The position numbers were made by a program, and so were the translations under genes. Source: Pseudomonas huaxiensis (GTDB taxonomy: Bacteria; Pseudomonadota; Gammaproteobacteria; Pseudomonadales; Pseudomonadaceae). Taken from it: a stretch of DNA of 64,000 bases. Under the pieces are notes generated by a model, which searched no databases, was not told the DNA's origin, and saw nothing but the letters and a program-made list of their open reading frames with translations. The first letter of the stretch is position 1; each line of letters starts with the position of its first letter. Where the stretch lies: the NCBI RefSeq assembly GCF_003231275.1, contig NZ_QKVL01000001.1, forward strand, positions 248,001-312,000. The letters are read 5' to 3'. This document shows, piece by piece, positions 44,887-54,328 of the stretch.

Positions 44887-45573
44887 ATGAACACCCGTGG
44901 TTTGCTCGATCAACTGCTCAAGTCCGGCCAGGACTTGCTGCAAAAACAGACCGGCACATCCTCCAGCGCGAACAAGAGCGGTAGCGGCGGTCTCGGCAGT
45001 CTGCTCTCCGGTGCCGGCGGAGGTGCGTTGGCGGCAGGGGCGATGGGGTTGTTGCTCGGCAACAAGAAGGCCCGCAAATACGGTGGCAAGGCGCTGACCT
45101 ACGGCGGCCTGGCCGCACTCGGCGTACTGGCCTACAAGGCATACGGCAACTGGCAGGCGCAACAGGCCGCCGCGCCCAAGGGCGAACCGCAAACCCTCGA
45201 CCGCCTGCCCGCCGCGCAGGTCGAGCAGCACAGTCAGGCAATCCTCAAGGCACTGGTGGCTGCGGCCAAGTCCGACGGACATGTCGATGAGCGCGAGCGC
45301 GAGCTGATCGAAGGCGAATTCGTCAAACTCTCTGGAAACGACCGCGATCTGCAGCACTGGCTGCACGCCGAACTGAACAAACCGCTGGACCCGGCCGACG
45401 TCGCACGCGCCGCCGGCACGCCGGAAATGGCCGCGGAGATGTACCTGGCCAGCGTCATGCTGGTGGACGAAGAACACTTCATGGAGCGTGCCTACCTGGA
45501 CGAATTGGCCCGTCAGTTGCGCCTTGATCCAGCGCTGAAGGTCGAGCTTGAGAGGCAGGTTCGGGCGATCTGA
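44887..45573 (+). CDS. DUF533 (YebE-like) membrane-associated protein
   Basis: 228 residues. ATG at 44887 follows CAGGAGG. The N-terminal part is Ser/Gly-rich (about 25-45), then a hydrophobic glycine/alanine stretch (GGGALAAGAMGLLLG, YGGLAALGVLAYKAYGNW) suggests membrane association. The C-terminal half (about 105-228) is helical with AAKSDGHVDERERELI, a TerB-like acidic motif. E. coli YebE is a stress-induced relative of unknown function. A perfect 10-bp inverted repeat lies just after the stop. Confidence 0.85.
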   Translation: MNTRGLLDQLLKSGQDLLQKQTGTSSSANKSGSGGLGSLLSGAGGGALAAGAMGLLLGNKKARKYGGKALTYGGLAALGVLAYKAYGNWQAQQAAAPKGEPQTLDRLPAAQVEQHSQAILKALVAAAKSDGHVDERERELIEGEFVKLSGNDRDLQHWLHAELNKPLDPADVARAAGTPEMAAEMYLASVMLVDEEHFMERAYLDELARQLRLDPALKVELERQVRAI

Positions 45574-45581
45574 GTCAATGA

Positions 45582-45620
45582 AATGGGCAAATGGCCACAA
45601 ATGAGGTCGTTTTGCCCATT
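45582..45620. other. Inverted repeat between DUF533 and wspA
   Basis: AATGGGCAAA (45582-45591) is matched exactly by TTTGCCCATT (45611-45620), with a 19-base loop. There is no T tract after it, so it could be a weak terminator or a protein-binding site ahead of the wsp promoter. Confidence 0.5.
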
Positions 45621-45662
45621 CACTCCTGTAGGATCAGTCCCATGCTGGCGTAAGGCGTGGGC

Positions 45663-45668
45663 TATAAT
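45663..45668 (+). promoter_or_regulatory. Candidate -10 box of the wsp operon
   Basis: A perfect TATAAT lies 42 bases before the wspA GTG. No good -35 hexamer stands 16-18 bases upstream, so an activator or different factor may be needed. Confidence 0.45.
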
Positions 45669-45710
45669 CAGCCCATTTTTCCTGACGCGTAGAACGCTCG
45701 AGGGCTGATT

Positions 45711-47333
45711 GTGAAGAACTGGACATTGCGCCAACGGATCCTGGCAAGCTTCGCCGTGATCATCGCCATCATGTCGCTGATGGTCATTGCCGCGTATTCG
45801 CGGTTGATGGCCATCGAAAGCAGCGAAGAAACCGTCCGCTCCGACAGCATTCCCGGCGTCTACTACAGCTCGATGATCCGCAGCGCGTGGGTCGACAGCT
45901 ATATGCTCACCCAGCAAGTGGTGGGGCTGTCCAATCACCGTGAGCTCAACGACGCTGACCTTGCGTTGTACAAGAGCTACGAAGAACGCTTGCGCCAGCA
46001 GATGGCCAACTACCAGCAAACCATGAACGACGCCGAAGATATCGCCAACTTCCAGGCGTTCAAGGCGCAGGTGGACACGTACCACCAGGCGCTGAGCACG
46101 GTGCTGGCGGCCTATGGCAAGAAGGATTATCCCGAAGCGCAACGCGTGCTCATCGAGAACCTGACCCCGGCCTGGGCTGACGGTCGCAAGAACCTCAATG
46201 GGCTGATCGACTGGAATCGCCGCTCTGCCGATCACGCCACCGACAACATCGTCGCCGCGGTATCTGCTGCCAAGATCAGCATGATCGTCTCGCTGCTGCT
46301 GGCGGTCGTTGCCGCTGCCGTCTGCGGCCTGTTGCTGATGCGTGTGATCACCGAGCCGATGCAGCGCATCGTCCGCGCCCTGGAAGTGCTGCGCGGCGGT
46401 GACCTCAGCGTGCGCATGAACCTGGACCGCAACGACGAGTTTGGCGCGGTGGAAACCGGTTTCAATGAGATGGTCAGCGAACTCACCGGCCTGGTGTCCC
46501 AGGCCCAGCGCTCTTCGGTGCAGGTCACCACGTCGGTGACGGAGATCGCCGCCACCTCCAAGCAGCAGCAGGCCACTGCCACCGAAACCGCCGCCACCAC
46601 CACCGAAATTGGTGCGACTTCGCGGGAAATCGCCGCGACCTCGCGGGATCTGGTGCGGACCATGACCGAAGTGACCTCCGCCGCCGACCAGGCCTCGGTG
46701 CTCGCCGGTTCCGGCCAGCAGGGCCTGGCGCGCATGGAAGAAACCATGCACCAGGTAATGGGCGCCGCCGACCTGGTCAACAACAAGCTGGCGACCCTCA
46801 ACGAGAAGGCCGGAAACATCAATCAGGTGGTGGTGACCATCGTCAAGGTCGCCGACCAGACCAACCTGCTCTCGCTCAACGCCGCCATCGAGGCGGAAAA
46901 GGCCGGTGAATACGGTCGCGGTTTCGCCGTGGTCGCCACCGAAGTGCGCCGTCTGGCCGACCAGACCGCCGTGGCTACCTACGACATCGAACAGATGGTC
47001 CGGGAAATCCAGTCGGCGGTCTCCGCCGGGGTGATGGGCATGGACAAGTTCTCAGAGGAAGTGCGCCGCGGCATGTTCGAAGTGCAGCAAGTGGGCGAGC
47101 AGTTGAGCCAGATCATCCATCAGGTCCAGGCGCTGGCACCGCGGGTGCTGATGGTCAACGAAGGCATGCAGGCCCAGGCCACTGGTGCCGAGCAGATCAA
47201 CCACGCCCTGGCCCAGCTCAGCGATGCCAGCAGCCAGACCGTCGAGTCGCTGCGTCAGGCCAGTTTCGCCATCGACGAATTGAGTCAGGTGGCGGTCGGC
47301 CTGCGTGGTGGCGTTTCACGGTTCAAAGTCTGA
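45711..47333 (+). CDS. wspA: Methyl-accepting chemotaxis protein WspA
   Basis: 540 residues from a GTG with GAGGG upstream. Two membrane segments (about 11-30 and 188-210) flank a periplasmic four-helix sensor. A HAMP domain (about 212-265) and a long coiled-coil signalling domain follow, with the tip near [28 protein letters not shown]. It senses surface contact or envelope stress and activates the kinase WspE. It is first in a seven-gene operon whose genes overlap or nearly touch. Confidence 0.96.
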   Translation: MKNWTLRQRILASFAVIIAIMSLMVIAAYSRLMAIESSEETVRSDSIPGVYYSSMIRSAWVDSYMLTQQVVGLSNHRELNDADLALYKSYEERLRQQMANYQQTMNDAEDIANFQAFKAQVDTYHQALSTVLAAYGKKDYPEAQRVLIENLTPAWADGRKNLNGLIDWNRRSADHATDNIVAAVSAAKISMIVSLLLAVVAAAVCGLLLMRVITEPMQRIVRALEVLRGGDLSVRMNLDRNDEFGAVETGFNEMVSELTGLVSQAQRSSVQVTTSVTEIAATSKQQQATATETAATTTEIGATSREIAATSRDLVRTMTEVTSAADQASVLAGSGQQGLARMEETMHQVMGAADLVNNKLATLNEKAGNINQVVVTIVKVADQTNLLSLNAAIEAEKAGEYGRGFAVVATEVRRLADQTAVATYDIEQMVREIQSAVSAGVMGMDKFSEEVRRGMFEVQQVGEQLSQIIHQVQALAPRVLMVNEGMQAQATGAEQINHALAQLSDASSQTVESLRQASFAIDELSQVAVGLRGGVSRFKV

Positions 47334-47340
47334 CGTGGCG

Positions 47341-47868
47341 ATGAACGAGCTCAAGCCCCGCCGCAGCGAGGACGCGGCCTGCCAGGGACGGTTGTTCCTG
47401 GTGTTCCGCATTGGTGGGCAGCGGTTTGCCCTCGATACCCGCGAAATCGCCGAGGTGTTGCCGCGCCTGCCGCTCAAACCCATCGCGCGCACGCCCGAGT
47501 GGGTGGCCGGGGTGTTGGCCCATCGCGGCGAACTGGTGCCGGTGATCGACATCAGCGCCCTCAGCTTCGGCCAGCCGGCGCTGCACCGCACCAGTACGCG
47601 CCTGGTGCTGGTGCATTACCGCGCCGACCCGGCGCGTCCGGAGCTGCTGCTCGGGCTGATCCTCGAACAGGCCAGCAACACGCTGCGCTGCAACCCGGCG
47701 GAATTCCGTCCCTACGGTGTCGATAACCACGAGGCGCCGTACCTCGGCCCGGTGCGCGAAGACGCCCAGGGCCTGTTGCAGTGGATCGGCGTTCAGGACC
47801 TGCTCAGCGACGATGTCCGCGCCTTGCTCTTTCCGCCCGCCGGGACCGCGCTCGAGGTGCAGGCATGA
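47341..47868 (+). CDS. wspB: CheW-like adaptor WspB
   Basis: 175 residues, a single CheW domain (LFLVFRIGGQRFALDTREIAEVLPRLPLKPI, GVLAHRGELVPVIDI). It couples WspA to WspE. The ATG at 47341 is used; an in-frame GTG at 47335 is also possible. Its stop overlaps the wspC start (ATGA). Confidence 0.95.
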   Translation: MNELKPRRSEDAACQGRLFLVFRIGGQRFALDTREIAEVLPRLPLKPIARTPEWVAGVLAHRGELVPVIDISALSFGQPALHRTSTRLVLVHYRADPARPELLLGLILEQASNTLRCNPAEFRPYGVDNHEAPYLGPVREDAQGLLQWIGVQDLLSDDVRALLFPPAGTALEVQA

Positions 47869-49130
47869 CCATCGAGCGGCGGTTCTTCCGTTTTTTGCAG
47901 GAGCGCATCGGCCTTGATGTCGCCTCGGTTGGCGAGCCGATGGTCGAGCGCGCCTTGCGCCAGCGTTGCGCGGCGCTGGAGGCTCACGACCTGGACGATT
48001 ACTGGCTGCGTTTGCAGCAGTCGCCCCAGGAACAACAGGCGTTGATCGAAGCAGTGATCGTCCCGGAGACCTGGTTTTTCCGTTACCCGGAATCCTTCAC
48101 CGCACTGGTCGGCCTTGCCCGAAAGCGCCTGGCCGAACTCGGCGGCGTGCGGCCGTTGCGAATTCTCAGCCTGCCTTGTTCCACCGGCGAGGAACCGTAT
48201 TCGATTGCCATGGCGCTGCTCGACGGCGGCCTCACACCTCAGGCTTTTCGTGTCGATGCCATGGACATCAGCCCCAACTCCATCGCCCGCGCCGAGCGCG
48301 GGCTGTACGGGCGCAACTCGTTTCGCGGCAGCCACCAGGATTTTCGCGAGCGGCACTTCAGCGAAACCGATGAAGGCCATCGCCTCGACGACCGCGTGCG
48401 CAAGCAGGTGCATTTCGAGGCGGGCAATGTCCTCGATCCCGCGCTACTGGCTCGGGAAGGCACCTACGATTTTGTGTTCTGCCGCAACCTGCTGATCTAT
48501 TTCGACATCCCCACCCAGCAGCGAGTGTTCGAGGTGCTGAAGAACCTCACCCATGCCGGTGGCGTGCTGTTTATCGGCCCGGCCGAAGGCAGCCTGCTGG
48601 CGCGGTTGGGCATGCGGCCGCTGGGGATCGCCCAGTCGTTTGCCTATGTCCGTCATATGCCCGAAGCCGAGGTGGCACCGAGCAAACCGGTCAGCCTTGC
48701 GCCTCCGGTCCGTGCGCCGTGGCCTGCGCCGCCTGCGCCCACGCCGCGCCGTCCGTTGGTGCCGACCGTCCCAGCCCCCGCTGCGCGTACCCCGAACTCC
48801 GCCCGCGACGAGCAGGCCGGCGAGTTGCTGGCGCAGATTGCCGTGCTGGCCAACGGCGGCAACAGCGAACAGGCCCGTGCGCAGTGCCAGCGCTACCTCA
48901 AGGCCTTCGGGCCCTCGGCCCAGGTGTTTTACTGGCTGGGACTGCTCAGCGACACCGCGGGCGATGCCGCCGAAGCCATCAACCAGTACCGCAAGGCGCT
49001 CTATCTGGAGCCGCAACACCCCGAGGCCCTGGTGCACCTGGCGGCGCTGCTGCAATCCCGAGGCGACACTGTAGGCGCCCGACGCCTGCAGGAACGTGCG
49101 GCGCGGCGCGAGCGGGGAGGTGAGCGATGA
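47865..49130 (+). CDS. wspC: CheR-type methyltransferase WspC with TPR tail
   Basis: 421 residues. The CheR SAM-binding core includes VPETWFFRYPESF, LSLPCSTGEEPYSIAMAL, DAMDISPNSIARAERGLYG and VFCRNLLIYFD. A Pro/Ala-rich linker (about 272-310) leads to tetratricopeptide repeats (about 320-415; AINQYRKALYLEPQHPEALVHLAALL). It methylates WspA and so raises signalling, opposed by WspF. Confidence 0.95.
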   Translation: MTIERRFFRFLQERIGLDVASVGEPMVERALRQRCAALEAHDLDDYWLRLQQSPQEQQALIEAVIVPETWFFRYPESFTALVGLARKRLAELGGVRPLRILSLPCSTGEEPYSIAMALLDGGLTPQAFRVDAMDISPNSIARAERGLYGRNSFRGSHQDFRERHFSETDEGHRLDDRVRKQVHFEAGNVLDPALLAREGTYDFVFCRNLLIYFDIPTQQRVFEVLKNLTHAGGVLFIGPAEGSLLARLGMRPLGIAQSFAYVRHMPEAEVAPSKPVSLAPPVRAPWPAPPAPTPRRPLVPTVPAPAARTPNSARDEQAGELLAQIAVLANGGNSEQARAQCQRYLKAFGPSAQVFYWLGLLSDTAGDAAEAINQYRKALYLEPQHPEALVHLAALLQSRGDTVGARRLQERAARRERGGER

Positions 49131-49786
49131 TCGACGCAATCAGCGTGTTGAGCGGCGACGTCGAACATATCGACGATTGCTGGAACCGCATCGGCGTGCA
49201 CGGCGACAAGAGCTGCCCGTTGCTGGCCGAACATGTGCACTGCCGCAACTGCGCGGTGTACGCCGCCGCCGCGACGCGCCTGCTGGACCGCTACGCCCTG
49301 GCCCAGGACGCCCACGTGCGCGAGGACAGCGAAGAGCAGGTTCACGCCGGGCCGTCGTTGCTGTTGTTCCGCCTTGGCGAAGAATGGCTGGCCCTGGCCA
49401 CCCGCTGCCTGGCCGAGGTGTCGCCGATGCAACCGGTGCACTCGCTGCCGCACCAGCGTTCGCGGGTGCTGCAAGGTGTGGCCAACGTGCGGGGAGCGCT
49501 GGTGCCGTGCCTGTCTCTGCCCGATCTGTTGGGCCTGGAAGTCGCACCGGCGCCGACCAGTTCGGCGCGGGTCATGCCACGCATGTTGATCGTCTCCGCC
49601 AGCGGCGGCGCAGTGGTGCTGCCGGTGGATGAAGTGGACGGCATCCATGCGCTCGATCAGGGGCTGAACGCTGAGGCCGTCAATGAAAACCGCTTCACCC
49701 GCCAGGTCCTGCAATGGCGCGGTCGGAGCGTGCGGATTCTGGATGAGGACCATTTGTTGTCTGCCGTAGACCGGAGCCTTTCATGA
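49127..49786 (+). CDS. wspD: CheW-like adaptor WspD
   Basis: 219 residues. A Cys-containing N-terminal extension (CWNRIGVHGDKSCPLLAEHVHCRNCAVY, about 15-45) precedes a CheW domain from about residue 75 (LLLFRLGEEWLALATRCLAEV). It is the second coupling protein of the complex and overlaps both neighbours by four bases. The four cysteines in the extension are noteworthy but also occur in other WspD proteins as far as I recall. Confidence 0.95.
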   Translation: MIDAISVLSGDVEHIDDCWNRIGVHGDKSCPLLAEHVHCRNCAVYAAAATRLLDRYALAQDAHVREDSEEQVHAGPSLLLFRLGEEWLALATRCLAEVSPMQPVHSLPHQRSRVLQGVANVRGALVPCLSLPDLLGLEVAPAPTSSARVMPRMLIVSASGGAVVLPVDEVDGIHALDQGLNAEAVNENRFTRQVLQWRGRSVRILDEDHLLSAVDRSLS

Positions 49787-52071
49787 CCCCAGAGCAAATG
49801 CGCGATGCTTCGTTGCTCGAACTGTTCAGCCTGGAGGCCGAGGCCCAGACCCAGGTGCTCAGTGCGGGACTGCTGGCGCTGGAACGCAACCCGACCCAGG
49901 CCGACCAGCTCGAAGCCTGCATGCGGGCGGCGCACTCGCTCAAGGGCGCGGCGCGGATTGTCGGGATCGATGCGGGCGTCAGCGTTGCTCACGTGATGGA
50001 AGATTGTCTGGTGGAGGCGCAGGAAGGCCGTCTGCGTTTGCGCCCGGAACATATCGACGCGCTGTTGCAGGGCACTGACCTGTTGCTGCGCGTTGCCAAC
50101 CCTGCAGATCCATCCGTTAACGCCGCAGTACAGGCGTTTCTGGTGCAGATGGCTGGCCTGCTGCAGCCCGGTGCCGCGCCGCCGGTGCCGGCGGTGGCAG
50201 CGCCCGCACCTGTTCAGCTTGAACCCGCGCCCGCGTCCGTGCTCGCCGAGCCTGAAGTCGAGGCCGACGTCGAAGCCGAGCCGGAGCCACGCCCGGTCCG
50301 CCGCGGCAAGCCCACCGAGGGCGGCGAGCGGGTCTTGCGGGTTACCGCCGAGCGCTTGAACAGCTTGCTTGATCTGTCGAGCAAGGCGCTGGTGGAAACC
50401 CAGCGCTTCAAACCGTTTCTTGCCACCCTGCAACGCCTCAAGCGTGTGCACGGGCAGAGCCTGCGCGCCCTCGACGGGCTCAAGGCGCAGATCGATGCGG
50501 GAGAGCAGGGCGCCGAGATTCTCGAAAGCCTCGCCCTGACCCAGCAACTGATGGGTGAAACCCAACAGATGCTGTTGCAGCAGGCCGCCGACTTTGACGA
50601 GTTGGGCTGGCAAGCCGGCCAGCGCGCGCAGTTGCTCTACGACACCGCGCTGGCGTGCCGCATGCGGCCGTTCGCCGATGTGCTCACCGGGCAAAGCCGG
50701 ATGGTCCGTGACCTCGGCCGCTCGCTGGGCAAGCAGGTGCGCCTGGAGATCGAGGGTGAGAAAACCCAGGTCGACCGTGACGTGCTGGAAAAGCTCGAAG
50801 CGCCGTTGACCCATCTGTTGCGCAACGCCGTCGATCACGGCATTGAAATGCCCGAGCAACGCCTGCTCGCCGGCAAGCCGATGGAAGGCACCATCCGCCT
50901 GCGCGCCTCGCACCAGGCGGGCTTGCTGATTCTGGAGCTGAGCGATGACGGCGGCGGCGTCGACCTGCGCGGCCTGAGCCGCAGCATTGTCGAGCGCCAG
51001 CTCTCGCCGGCCGAAACCGTCGCGCAGATGAGCGAGGCGGAACTGCTCACCTTCCTGTTCCTGCCGGGCTTCAGCCTGCGCGACAAGGTCACTGAGGTGT
51101 CCGGCCGCGGCGTTGGTCTGGACGCGGTGCAACACATGGTCCGGCAGTTGCGTGGGCAGATCGAGATGACCCAGAGCAGCGGCCACGGCAGCCGCTTCCA
51201 CCTAGAAGTGCCGCTGACCCTGTCGGTGGTGCGTAGCTTGGTGGTGGAAGTCAGCGGCGAGGCTTACGCCTTCCCGCTGGCCCATATCGAGCGCACCCTG
51301 GAACTGCCGGCCGAAGCCATCGTGCAACTTGAGGGGCGCCAACAGTTCTGGCACGAAGGCCGGCATATCGGCCTGGTCTCGGCCAGCCAGTTGCTCAATC
51401 GCCCGGCGACCCCGGGTGACGGGAAGAGCATCAAGGTGGTGGTGATCCGCGAGCGCGACACGCTGTATGGCGTGGCGGTGGAGCGGCTGATTGGCGAACG
51501 GGTGCTGGTGGTGATGCCCCTCGACGCCCGCCTTGGCAAAATTCAGGACATCTCGGCCGGGGCGCTGCTGGACAACGGTTCGGTGGTGCTGATCGTCGAC
51601 GTTGAGGACTTGCTGCGCTCGGTGGAAAAACTCCTCAGCACCGGCCGCCTGGAACGCATCGAGCGCGGCGGTGGCGGGGTGCGCGAAGTCGCGCGCAAGC
51701 GCGTGCTGGTGGTGGACGACTCGCTGACCGTGCGCGAGCTGCAGCGCAAGCTGTTGAGCAACCGCGGCTACGAAGTGGCGGTGGCGGTGGACGGAATGGA
51801 TGGCTGGAACGCGCTGCGCAGCGAGGATTTCGACCTGCTGATCACCGACATCGACATGCCGCGCATGGACGGCATCGAGCTGGTCACCCTGCTGCGTCGC
51901 GACAGCCGCTTGCAATCGTTGCCGGTGATGGTGGTGTCCTATAAGGACCGCGAAGAAGACCGACGACGCGGGCTCGATGCGGGCGCCGACTATTATTTGG
52001 CCAAGGCGAGTTTCCACGATGACGCCTTGCTGGATGCCGTGGTTGAACTGATCGGGGGTGCGCAGGGATGA
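49783..52071 (+). CDS. wspE: Hybrid chemotaxis histidine kinase WspE
   Basis: 762 residues. An HPt domain has the phospho-accepting His in AAHSLKGAARI (near residue 50). An acidic/proline linker, dimerisation region, HATPase domain (HLLRNAVDHGIE, DDGGGVDL, GRGVGLDAV) and CheW-like domain (from about 480) follow, and a C-terminal receiver domain has the acceptor Asp in LLITDIDMPRMDG. It phosphorylates WspR to raise cyclic di-GMP and WspF to reset the receptor. Confidence 0.96.
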   Translation: MTPEQMRDASLLELFSLEAEAQTQVLSAGLLALERNPTQADQLEACMRAAHSLKGAARIVGIDAGVSVAHVMEDCLVEAQEGRLRLRPEHIDALLQGTDLLLRVANPADPSVNAAVQAFLVQMAGLLQPGAAPPVPAVAAPAPVQLEPAPASVLAEPEVEADVEAEPEPRPVRRGKPTEGGERVLRVTAERLNSLLDLSSKALVETQRFKPFLATLQRLKRVHGQSLRALDGLKAQIDAGEQGAEILESLALTQQLMGETQQMLLQQAADFDELGWQAGQRAQLLYDTALACRMRPFADVLTGQSRMVRDLGRSLGKQVRLEIEGEKTQVDRDVLEKLEAPLTHLLRNAVDHGIEMPEQRLLAGKPMEGTIRLRASHQAGLLILELSDDGGGVDLRGLSRSIVERQLSPAETVAQMSEAELLTFLFLPGFSLRDKVTEVSGRGVGLDAVQHMVRQLRGQIEMTQSSGHGSRFHLEVPLTLSVVRSLVVEVSGEAYAFPLAHIERTLELPAEAIVQLEGRQQFWHEGRHIGLVSASQLLNRPATPGDGKSIKVVVIRERDTLYGVAVERLIGERVLVVMPLDARLGKIQDISAGALLDNGSVVLIVDVEDLLRSVEKLLSTGRLERIERGGGGVREVARKRVLVVDDSLTVRELQRKLLSNRGYEVAVAVDGMDGWNALRSEDFDLLITDIDMPRMDGIELVTLLRRDSRLQSLPVMVVSYKDREEDRRRGLDAGADYYLAKASFHDDALLDAVVELIGGAQG

Positions 52072-53081
52072 AAATTGCCATCGTCAACGATATGCCGCTG
52101 GCTGTGGAGGCCCTGCGCCGCGCCCTGGCATACGAGCCTGCGCACGAGGTTATCTGGGTCGCCAACGATGGCGAAGAAGCGGTGCGCCGCTGCGCCGAGC
52201 AGACTCCGGACCTGTTGCTGATGGACCTGATCATGCCGCGGATGGACGGCGTCGAGGCGACCCGGCGAATCATGGCCGAAACGCCCTGCGCGATCGTGAT
52301 CGTCACCGTTGATCGCCGGCAGAACGTGCACCGGGTGTTCGAGGCCATGGGCCACGGCGCGCTGGACGTGGTCGACACGCCGGCCCTGGGCGGCGGCGAC
52401 CCAAAGGAAGCGGCGGCGCCGCTGTTGCGCAAGATCTTCAATATTTCCTGGCTGATCGGCCAGCAGCGCGCCAGCAGTGTGCGCCCGGTGTCGGCGCCAC
52501 TGCGCGAGGCCGCGCAACGCCAGGGACTGGTGGCCATCGGTTCGTCCGCAGGCGGGCCGGCCGCGCTGGAAGTGTTGCTCAAGGGGCTGCCCAAGGCGTT
52601 TCCGGCGTCCATCGTGCTGGTCCAGCATGTCGATCAGGTGTTTGCCGCGGGTATGGCTGAATGGCTCAGCAGTGCGTCTGGCCAGGCCGTTCGCCTAGCC
52701 CGCGAAGGCGAGCCGCCGCAGCCGGGCCAGGTGCTGCTGGCCGGCACCAACCACCATATTCGCCTGCTCGCCGATTGCACCCTGGCCTATACCGCCGAGC
52801 CGGTTAACGAAATCTACCGCCCCTCGATCGACGTGTTCTTCGAGAGTGTGGCGCGGTTCTGGCGTGGCGCCGCGGTGGGTGTGCTGCTCACCGGCATGGG
52901 CCGCGATGGCGCGCAGGGTCTCAAGCTCATGCGCCAGCAGGGTTACCTGACCATCGCCCAGGACCAACAGAGCAGTGCGGTGTACGGCATGCCCAAGGCA
53001 GCCGTCGCCATCGACGCGGCCGTGGAGGTGCGTCCGCTGGAGCGGATAGCCCCACGTCTAATGGAACTTTTCCCGAAATGA
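52068..53081 (+). CDS. wspF: CheB-type methylesterase WspF
   Basis: 337 residues. The receiver domain has its acceptor Asp in LLLMDLIMPRMDG; the methylesterase domain has the triad in AIGSSAGGPAAL (Ser), LVQHVDQV (His) and GMGRDGAQGL (Asp). It removes methyl groups from WspA and shuts the pathway down. In P. fluorescens, loss-of-function wspF mutations cause the wrinkly-spreader form. This copy is full length with all catalytic residues. Confidence 0.96.
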   Translation: MKIAIVNDMPLAVEALRRALAYEPAHEVIWVANDGEEAVRRCAEQTPDLLLMDLIMPRMDGVEATRRIMAETPCAIVIVTVDRRQNVHRVFEAMGHGALDVVDTPALGGGDPKEAAAPLLRKIFNISWLIGQQRASSVRPVSAPLREAAQRQGLVAIGSSAGGPAALEVLLKGLPKAFPASIVLVQHVDQVFAAGMAEWLSSASGQAVRLAREGEPPQPGQVLLAGTNHHIRLLADCTLAYTAEPVNEIYRPSIDVFFESVARFWRGAAVGVLLTGMGRDGAQGLKLMRQQGYLTIAQDQQSSAVYGMPKAAVAIDAAVEVRPLERIAPRLMELFPK

Positions 53082-53132
53082 CGATATGTATTCAGCCACG
53101 CCGGCTCGCCGGCAGTGCCCAGGTGACGACGC

Positions 53133-54137
53133 ATGAATGATCTACCGATCGACGGCTTTTCAGCCTCTGACGAGAACTCGGCGATGGTCCTGCTGGTCGA
53201 TGACCAGGCGATGATCGGCGAAGCCGTGCGCCGTGGCCTTGCCCAGCAAGAGAACATCGACTTCCATTTCTGTGCCGACCCGCACGAGGCGGTGGCCCAG
53301 GCCATCCGCATCAAGCCGACGGTGATTCTCCAGGACCTGATCATGCCGGGCCTGGACGGCCTGACGCTGGTGCGTGAATACCGCAGCAACCCGGCGACAC
53401 AGGACATCCCGATCATTGTCCTGTCGACCAAGGAAGATCCGCTGGTCAAGAGCGCGGCGTTTGCTGCCGGGGCCAACGACTATCTGGTCAAGCTGCCGGA
53501 CAACATCGAGCTGGTGGCGCGCATCCGCTACCACTCGCGTTCCTACCTGACCTTGTTGCAGCGCGACGAAGCCTACCGCGCGCTGCGGGTCAGCCAGCAA
53601 CAACTGCTCGACACCAACCTGGTGTTGCAGCGTTTGATGAACTCCGACGGCCTGACCGGGCTGTCCAACCGCCGCCATTTCGACGAATACCTTGAGCTGG
53701 AATGGCGTCGGGCAATGCGCGAGCAGTCGCAACTGTCGTTGCTGATGGTCGATGTCGACTACTTCAAGTCGTTCAACGACACCTTCGGCCATCTGGCTGG
53801 TGACGAGGCTCTGCGCCAGGTCGCCGAAGCCATCCGTTCCTGCTGCTCCCGGCCCAGCGATCTTCCGGCGCGCTACGGCGGCGAAGAGTTCGCCCTGGTA
53901 CTGCCCAACACCTCGCCGGGTGGTGCGCGGCTGGTGGCGGAAAAACTGCGCCAGACTGTCGAAGCCGCGCGCATCGCCCACATCATGCCCAAACCGGACT
54001 CCTGGCTGACCGTCAGCATCGGCCTGGCGACCCAGACCCCGGCCGTCGGCAGCCACTGCCGGCAATTGATCTCGGCGGCGGACAACGCCCTCTACCAGGC
54101 CAAGAACAACGGCCGCAATCAGGTTGGGGTCGCCTGA
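53133..54137 (+). CDS. wspR: Diguanylate cyclase response regulator WspR
   Basis: 334 residues. A receiver domain ([18 protein letters not shown], acceptor Asp in [12 protein letters not shown]) is joined by a helical stalk (about 140-170) to a GGDEF domain with active-site [12 protein letters not shown]. An RxxD inhibitory site (RPSD) sits five residues before that motif, so product feedback is expected. It makes cyclic di-GMP on phosphorylation by WspE, promoting attachment and exopolysaccharide. A 51-base gap separates it from wspF. Confidence 0.97.
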   Translation: MNDLPIDGFSASDENSAMVLLVDDQAMIGEAVRRGLAQQENIDFHFCADPHEAVAQAIRIKPTVILQDLIMPGLDGLTLVREYRSNPATQDIPIIVLSTKEDPLVKSAAFAAGANDYLVKLPDNIELVARIRYHSRSYLTLLQRDEAYRALRVSQQQLLDTNLVLQRLMNSDGLTGLSNRRHFDEYLELEWRRAMREQSQLSLLMVDVDYFKSFNDTFGHLAGDEALRQVAEAIRSCCSRPSDLPARYGGEEFALVLPNTSPGGARLVAEKLRQTVEAARIAHIMPKPDSWLTVSIGLATQTPAVGSHCRQLISAADNALYQAKNNGRNQVGVA

Positions 54138-54147
54138 TGGCGACCCC

Positions 54148-54266
54148 AACCTGCAAGCTGCAAGTTATAAGCTGCAAGCTGCAAGTTAAGGCAAGCGCGA
54201 TCCCCCGTTTGTAGCTTGCCGCTTGCCGCTTGCCGCTTGCCACTTGTAGCTTGCTGCTTGTCGGTG
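54148..54266. repeat. AGCTGCAAG-type repeat with tandem GCTTGCC units
   Basis: The left half repeats CAAGCTGCAAGTTA; the right half has consecutive GCTTGCC 7-mers (from about 54217) and ends TAGCTTGCTGCTTG. The halves are roughly complementary. It fills the wspR-prfB gap and belongs to the same family as the repeats flanking thrC. Confidence 0.75.
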
Positions 54267-54328
54267 GCAGGGGCTCCTGCGCTATACTCTCCGGCTTTTC
54301 ACAGAATCCGCACGAGAGCCGCCCGCCC

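Noticed and set aside
45582..45620. Rho-independent terminator after the DUF533 gene
   Set aside because: The inverted repeat is perfect, but the loop is long and no T run follows, so it is listed only as an inverted repeat.
47335..47340. wspB start at the upstream GTG
   Set aside because: It adds only two residues and has no better Shine-Dalgarno than the ATG at 47341; kept as a note only.
54148..54266. Tandem GCTTGCC units as a CRISPR array
   Set aside because: Units are 7 bases with no spacers, and no cas genes are present.
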